A DNA stretch of 64,000 bases from Saturnia japonica. Its lineage: Eukaryota > Arthropoda > Insecta > Lepidoptera > Saturniidae. The stretch's first letter is position 1. The number at the start of each line of letters is the position of its first letter. The notes under the pieces were generated by a model. The model was given only the letters and a program-made list of their open reading frames with translations. It was not told the origin of the DNA and ran no database searches. Where the stretch lies: assembly GCA_033032175.1 (NCBI GenBank), contig CM065323.1, forward strand, positions 10,602,001 through 10,666,000. Direction: 5' to 3'. Made by a program: the position numbers and the translations under genes. This document shows, in pieces, positions 59,001 to 64,000 of the stretch.

Positions 59001-61709
59001 AAATTATATTTAGTTTTTGGTAGATGATAAAAAGATGACAGTAATGCCAATGGAGATTAGTAGCGGTAATGCAAGAAGAGGATACCTTAAAAAGACGGGT
59101 GAACTGTGTGAAATAGGATATGCGTGTACGGGATCTGAGTGAAGAGATGACGGGGGAATGGTAGAGCACGTGCTGTGTCGACCCCATCTAGTGTGAGATA
59201 AGGGCAGGAAGGAGATATATTTTTAATTTTTGGTAAGATGGTTATAACCCCTATGACCATTGTCTTATGATCGAACATTAGGTACCTTTAAATAATTGAA
59301 AAGAACGGCTTAATATTTTGCGAGCATACGTCGGTATGCTTTTGTTTTTGTGCTGTGGTGAATAATGATTCTCATACACATGAATGAATATAGTGCTTAT
59401 TATTACATTGTATAATAAATTATTACACGTACGCAATGTACGCAAATTCCAAAAAAATCGTTGGTATACATAAACTTGAATATGCGGACAGCTGGTGTAA
59501 ATCTAAACCACTTCTCCACCGCGACTTTTTAACAATATAGGGAAGTTAACATCATCACATTTAGATTTGTAAACGGTTCCGTGAATAGGCAACATTTATT
59601 ATTACTTTAAATGTATAATATATAAAATAGTTTATGTCAAGGGCTCTGGAATGGATAAAATTAATAAAATGTATAGTAATGCTATTAGACAGTTTAATTA
59701 GGGGAAGAACAGGTGCAAATCCTTTATAAAATATTTTAGAAATTAGTACAAATATCAAGAAAATTGAAGAGTGTTTTTTTAATTCGATGCAAGTTTTAAT
59801 TAAGTATGAAGTAACAGTTCCCTTCGAAGCCTTAATATTGTTTTATGCTTACATTTCCAGAAATAGAACCCTAGGTAATTACTAAACCCATGCCTTTCAT
59901 TTTACCTATACCTAAAGTGTTGTATCTTTTGAACTATAATCGGTAGACGATTGAAATTTTAATAGATTAGGTTTTGATGGGGAAAATAAATAATAATAAG
60001 AAACTAAGAAATACAATATTAAGGGGTCCCCATATACTATGGGTTGTTTAGAAAATATAAAAACTAAGCAATGTCTTGCGACCAGTTGCATCAAAGTGTT
60101 TGTGGCGACATCTACATAGCGACACATAGCGACATCTATCGAGCCACATAAGACGCATCCTACTATCCTACATTGCGCTATAGAAATTAACTCAATCGTT
60201 GAGTATATATACAAGAACCCAACTACAACCGTTGGGCAGCTGCCCGCCAGACATAACACCCGTCTGGTCGGAGGATCCTCCCTTTTCGATGGTTCTTCTA
60301 CACTGGTGACCCCGAGCATGAACGTCAGCGCAAACTTCTTCGCACAGCTACATCGTGACGTCATCATCACTTCCACAAGCTTTCGAGCAGCGAGTCATAC
60401 AGCCAGCCAGCAACCACGGCTACTACGGGTATCCTGACCACCAGCATGCAGCGGATGGCGGCGCATTCCTGGTCATCAACCACAGCCTTCTCAGCGACCT
60501 TGGCACAGCACACTGTACTTCGGCCGGTCAGCAAGCAGAGACGCACTTCTCTCCTGGTCGACGCAGCACCCAGTCACTACGTAGCACTGCAACACTCCGA
60601 CTCACTGGCACATTCTTGCAGCATCACCCCGACTCACTGGGGCATCACCCCGACTCACTGGGGCATCGCATCACCCCGACTCACTGGGGTATCACCGCAG
60701 ACAGTTCCGACTCACCGTGAACTATGCGGCATCTGGTTCCGACTCACTGGAACATTCCACTGGCCCGGCAAGCATCACAAGACGTATGGACGACTCAACC
60801 TGCGACATCTACATAGCGACATCTATCGAGCCACATAAGACGCATCCTACTATCCTACATTGCGCTATAGAAATTAACTCAATCGTTGAGTATATATACA
60901 AGAACCCGACTACAACCGTTGGGCAGCTGCCCACCAGACATAACACCCGTCTGGTCGGAGGATCCTCCCTTTGCAATAGTTCTTCTACATGTTTCTTTCA
61001 CAGAAAATTCCGTTATTCTAGGATTCGTACACACCGGGAGTTTTGTCCGACCGTACTATATACCAATGAGCCTTTATTTAGAAGTTTTGTCTTTATCATT
61101 GTAAGACTCATCATAGAAGACGTAGGAATAACAATAATAACTTTGACTTATCTAAGCTAGGTTTTAACTTTGTAAATGACCGGCGTAGTTTTAATACTAT
61201 AAATAAACATAAATTGGCCAGTCCGTGTTTTATACTTAACAAGACCAATAACTTTTGTTTTAGGTAATTGTGTTAGGTTCTAATAAGAACTAAATAAGCT
61301 TTACCCATTTGCCGGAGGGTTGGTTCAAGAACCATGTCAAGCAGGTTTTTTACTATCAAAAGGTTATTATAGCGGGAATGATAGTGATGTCTGGAAAGGA
61401 CTCTCTCTCTCTCTCTGTACATCTACTATATATAATTATAAACAATAATTACACAGTAAAAATATTATATATGTACTTGTATAAAATCGAGTTTCTTGTC
61501 GGCTCTTCTCGATGACTGGGATGTTTTCCGAAAAGGCGCGGCGGCGCGGTGGTAGTACCTTCTTAGTAAATTAAATAAAGTATTTCTGATTTGACTTACT
61601 TAGCAAACACATCGATGGCATTTCCGATATTCAACCCATAACCAAGATCACTCTCTTCACTTTCACACAATCCACAGGAGAAGAATATGAGAAAAATAAA
61701 AAAAAACAT
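56007..61709 (-). CDS. tsl: torso-like, secreted MACPF-domain protein (5 exons)
   Basis: Torso-like is a secreted perforin-fold (MACPF) protein. In flies it restricts activation of the Torso receptor at the embryo poles and also affects growth and timing. Exons on the minus strand: 61709-61600, 58792-58571, 58197-57903, 57225-57091 and 56267-56007 (stop at 56009-56007). The sum is 1023 nt, 340 aa, against roughly 350 in Drosophila. Exon 1 gives a hydrophobic signal peptide (MFFFIFLIFFSCGLC) and then GYGLNIGNAIDVF, like the fly N-terminus. Exon 2 carries YGDLSQVTQVV and a long beta-rich stretch. Exon 3 has the MACPF hallmark SYGTHYIDSFVTGN. Exon 4 resembles the fly segment after VYQVFVY. Exon 5 begins IASGNKTVETWA and ends EVNA. 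All junctions are GT-AG and in phase. No damage is seen, although intron 1 holds a miniature LTR element and intron 4 a SINE. Confidence 0.92.
56488..56745 (+). mobile_element. tRNA-derived SINE, copy 4
   Basis: Head with TTTAGCTTAGTGGTCG and B box GTTCGATTCC; same body and tail. It lies in torso-like intron 4, antisense to that gene. Confidence 0.82.
60102..60989 (+). mobile_element. Miniature LTR element (TRIM-like) in torso-like intron 1
   Basis: Two direct repeats at about 60103-60302 and 60801-60989 share almost all bases (ending GTTCTTCTACA), apart from a 10-nt internal duplication in the left copy and about five substitutions. TGGTGACCCCG, a gypsy-type primer-binding site, starts at 60304, 1 nt after the left repeat. 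TGTTT occurs outside both ends (60097-60101 and 60990-60994). The internal ~500 bp carries no recognised gag or pol. No clear polypurine tract was seen before the right repeat. Confidence 0.78.
60595..60760 (+). repeat. Minisatellite inside the miniature LTR element
   Basis: About six diverged copies of a 20-26-bp unit built on CCCCGACTCACTGGGGCATC. The three central copies are nearly identical and the outer ones degenerate. Confidence 0.8.
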
Positions 61710-61739
61710 TTCGTTTTACACTATAAAATACATGGTTCC

Positions 61740-64000
61740 CAAAGTATTCGGCATGGCCGCGTCGTATCAACTGACACTTTTTTTTCACATTTTGCTAATA
61801 TTAACACGGAGTAAACATCAAATGAACTTGACCTAAGAGATTAGTCGTTGATATCAGAGCTCTTTATACCAGTTTTTTTGTATTGTGTCCCCTTAAGTTG
61901 AAATATAATTTGGTTGACTAATAAATACGCCTTTGCGGTAATTAGTCATCCATTAAAATAGGTACTTATATATTTCCTCTCACTCTATTCTTTAAGGAAA
62001 ATTTCACAATACATAGGTAAATACATGACTTGTTATAGGTTTGTGCCTATTCCATACTGCGGATCTGATTTCTTTTAAGTTTCATACTCGCAGTTTGAAA
62101 TGTCCCAATGGAAATAGCCCAGTTCTTGGCAAAACCCTCTTCCCTATAGAAAACATAGTCTTAATCATGGCGTATAGGCGACATCAAAAACTGATCAATG
62201 TAAAGTTCTGTATTTTCCCTCAGGCAGGCAGGCAAGGAAAATCTAATATTATGTGTACCTCGCTGCAGCATTGTCTTCCTAAAATATATGAAACTCTAAT
62301 GACAATGTATTCATGTTGTTTCTTATCAAGACAATTTTTAACAAAGAAGAAAACCTATTTACTTCAATTGTGTATCTTCGAAGTTGAACGTACAATACCA
62401 ATGAGTTTAAAACGGGATCACCTTTGAGGTATTTCCTATCCAACAAAAAAAGAATCTTCCAAAGAGGTTCATAAACAAAGAAGATAAATAAGGCTGAACA
62501 TCCATAAAAAAAAAATATAGATCCTAATTAAGTAACCTCTCAGTTTTTGGGTTAAGTCCTAGTCAAGTTTTTTTTGAGGTCGGTTAAAAAACTGCAACAT
62601 ATTTTTTAACCAGTAGTACACTTAAAATTGAAGTATTTACGTTATACAAGTAAACAAGCTAACAGTCAGCTTGCTATTGGAGGGGGCAGTTGCCCCCTTG
62701 CCTTTACCTGATGGCTACGCACTTGTCAATTTTGATTATACTCGAAAAGCAAAGCCGTGTTGTGATGGTTTCGATCGAAATGACGTAAAATAACAAATTA
62801 ACAAATTAGGTTGGTAATGTATATTAAACATCTTATAATTGAGATATAGAGGGTAGATCTTATATAGGAGACAAGTTAAAGTGTCCAGCTGTAAGCAGCG
62901 AATTAACATTCAAAAACCAACCAATATGGCGCTAACGTAACAACAGCGAATGGTACTTTTGTGGTGTTATAGTTTTTAATGTTGTAAAACTTTAAAAAAT
63001 AATTGAATGATAATGGGAAAAGTTTGTTAAGTGAAAAGTTATCCAAGTGGGCGATTAAAAAATAGTAAGTTTTGGCGCTATCTTTAAAATTTACGCACTT
63101 GCTACCATGGCACTACTCACTTGACGCTTTTCGACGGACCCATTTTCATAGTTATAGATGTACTCTCCATAAATTGAGTGATGTCTAATATATTTACAGT
63201 GTTCATACTTCTTGTTTCAGTTACTACTGCTTGGTTACTAGTAACACCTCTGTTAGTTACACGCATGGCTCGCTTATATCTCGTAACTAATACTCAAAAT
63301 ACATTGAGGCAGAACTGATCGAGATTCAATCAAGATCAATCAGGGTATTATTATGATTTATTTGAATTTAAAAACCCTTGTATCTATTAGACATACCTAC
63401 TGATAAGGCGTTCCATATAAAATTTGTCAATCAATCCGAGACCAAAACTCAAGGTCTAGTAAATTGTAGGCACGATTAATTGATAGCTTATGACCTATCT
63501 CTCGACACAAAGTTTGTTTTAAAGTTAATTGACATAACAATAATTATAAATGAATCTTATTGATACGTAATAAATCAATCACATGGACGCCGTTGCCACA
63601 TCAAGAATTTCTCCCTAAATTCAGGGATTGTAAAGGGAAGTAATTTTAGGGGGAACAATATTTTCATGGAGATTCAGGGTCTGTCTGCATAAGTGGTTAC
63701 CACTATTTTTGGGGAATGTACTTATTCTGGACTTGAATAAGTTTTGTAATAAGGAAATAAATGAAAACAAGTTTTCCTAGAACCAATAGTCGCTGGTTAA
63801 AACGGTTGGGATCCCCACATGTAGGTGGGTACTTTGGTATTTTACTTCAATTCATATTCTGAGCGCAGGGCTTTTAAGGTAACAACTAAAAGAGAGGTAG
63901 GGCACAAAGAAATTTCTTTAGAGATTTTTTCTGTACTTGGGGCAGCCCGACTGGTGGAACGCCTCCACCTTACAGAAGATGGCAGCCAAAAAACCTTGTG
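61740..64000. other. Repeat-rich DNA upstream of torso-like
   Basis: Holds a repeat copy at 62330-62450, a block at 62865-62960 matching 58285-58360 ('acaagttaaa...gtgtccacctgtaagcag'), the small ORF at 63181 and part of the 430-640 family at 63850-64000 (cut by the window edge). Confidence 0.5.
63181..63318 (+). CDS. Small ORF, 45 aa, hydrophobic N-terminus
   Basis: ATG 63181 to TGA 63318 encodes a 45-residue product starting MSNIFTVFILLVSVTTAWLL, which looks like a signal or anchor helix, followed by a basic-polar end (TRMARLYLV, then NTLRQN). No family is recognised. A good acceptor-like cttcttgtttcag at 63208-63220 suggests it could instead be the last exon of a gene starting elsewhere, or chance in repeat-derived DNA. 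Confidence 0.2.
   Translation: MSNIFTVFILLVSVTTAWLLVTPLLVTRMARLYLVTNTQNTLRQN

Noticed and set aside
60355..61160. ORFs of 121-147 aa in the miniature LTR element
   Set aside because: The reading frames follow the GACTCACTGG repeat and run through the LTR; no gag or protease motif was found.
61400..61420. CT microsatellite
   Set aside because: A short simple repeat with no further structure; the AT run at 31297-31320 is likewise ordinary.
1..64000. CRISPR arrays, operons, bacterial promoters
   Set aside because: No regularly spaced repeats with unique spacers, and the genes are intron-split; the sequence is from an animal nuclear genome.

Overview
The window looks like a nuclear contig from an insect, most likely a moth or butterfly (Lepidoptera). 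It is AT-rich, its genes are split by introns with GT-AG borders, and it is crowded with transposons of types common in Lepidoptera: a tRNA-derived SINE, BEL and Ty3/gypsy LTR elements, hAT-like MITEs, a Tigger-type element, piggyBac, mariner and Tc1 remnants, and LINE tails. No prokaryotic genes, CRISPR arrays or true RNA genes were recognised.

Four host genes could be assembled exon by exon, with reading phases that agree at every junction. (1) A DEG/ENaC pickpocket-type sodium channel subunit, + strand, 10 exons between 5803 and 21799 (about 594 aa, apparently intact). (2) A divergent tektin, a coiled-coil axonemal microtubule protein, + strand, 7 exons between 26674 and 32578 (about 431 aa). 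(3) TTC5/Strap, + strand, 8 exons between 44594 and 52803 (450 aa, intact). (4) torso-like, a secreted MACPF-domain protein, - strand, 5 exons between 61709 and 56007 (340 aa, intact). The genes belong to unrelated pathways: ion transport, sperm or cilium structure, a TPR cofactor, and terminal patterning or growth signalling. Nothing suggests co-regulation. TTC5 and torso-like are convergent.

Layout: 1-5.8 kb holds dispersed repeats and a decayed Tc1 element. 5.8-21.8 kb is the pickpocket gene; its introns hold a mariner/LINE chimera, a hAT-like MITE carrying a nested retroposon with a striking hairpin array (13.3-14.7 kb), a degenerate ~120-bp tandem array and a 3.5-kb Tigger-type transposon. 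22.2-25.5 kb is a broken gypsy element. 26.7-32.6 kb is the tektin gene, with a hAT-like MITE and a LINE fragment in its introns. 35.2-41.6 kb is a complete but mutated BEL element with near-identical LTRs. 42.1-43.5 kb holds a MITE-like repeat and an internally deleted piggyBac remnant. 44.6-52.8 kb is TTC5, with SINE and MITE insertions in its introns. 56.0-61.7 kb is torso-like, whose first intron holds an ~890-bp LTR element in miniature. 61.7-64 kb holds repeats and one small ORF.

The least expected signals are the array of ten hairpins whose stems vary in a compensated way, the miniature LTR element with an internal minisatellite, a phase-compatible stop-containing (poison-like) exon in the tektin gene, and a Tigger-type transposon flanked by TTA with repeated subterminal motifs. 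All functional calls rest on recognition of protein families by eye; no database search was run.
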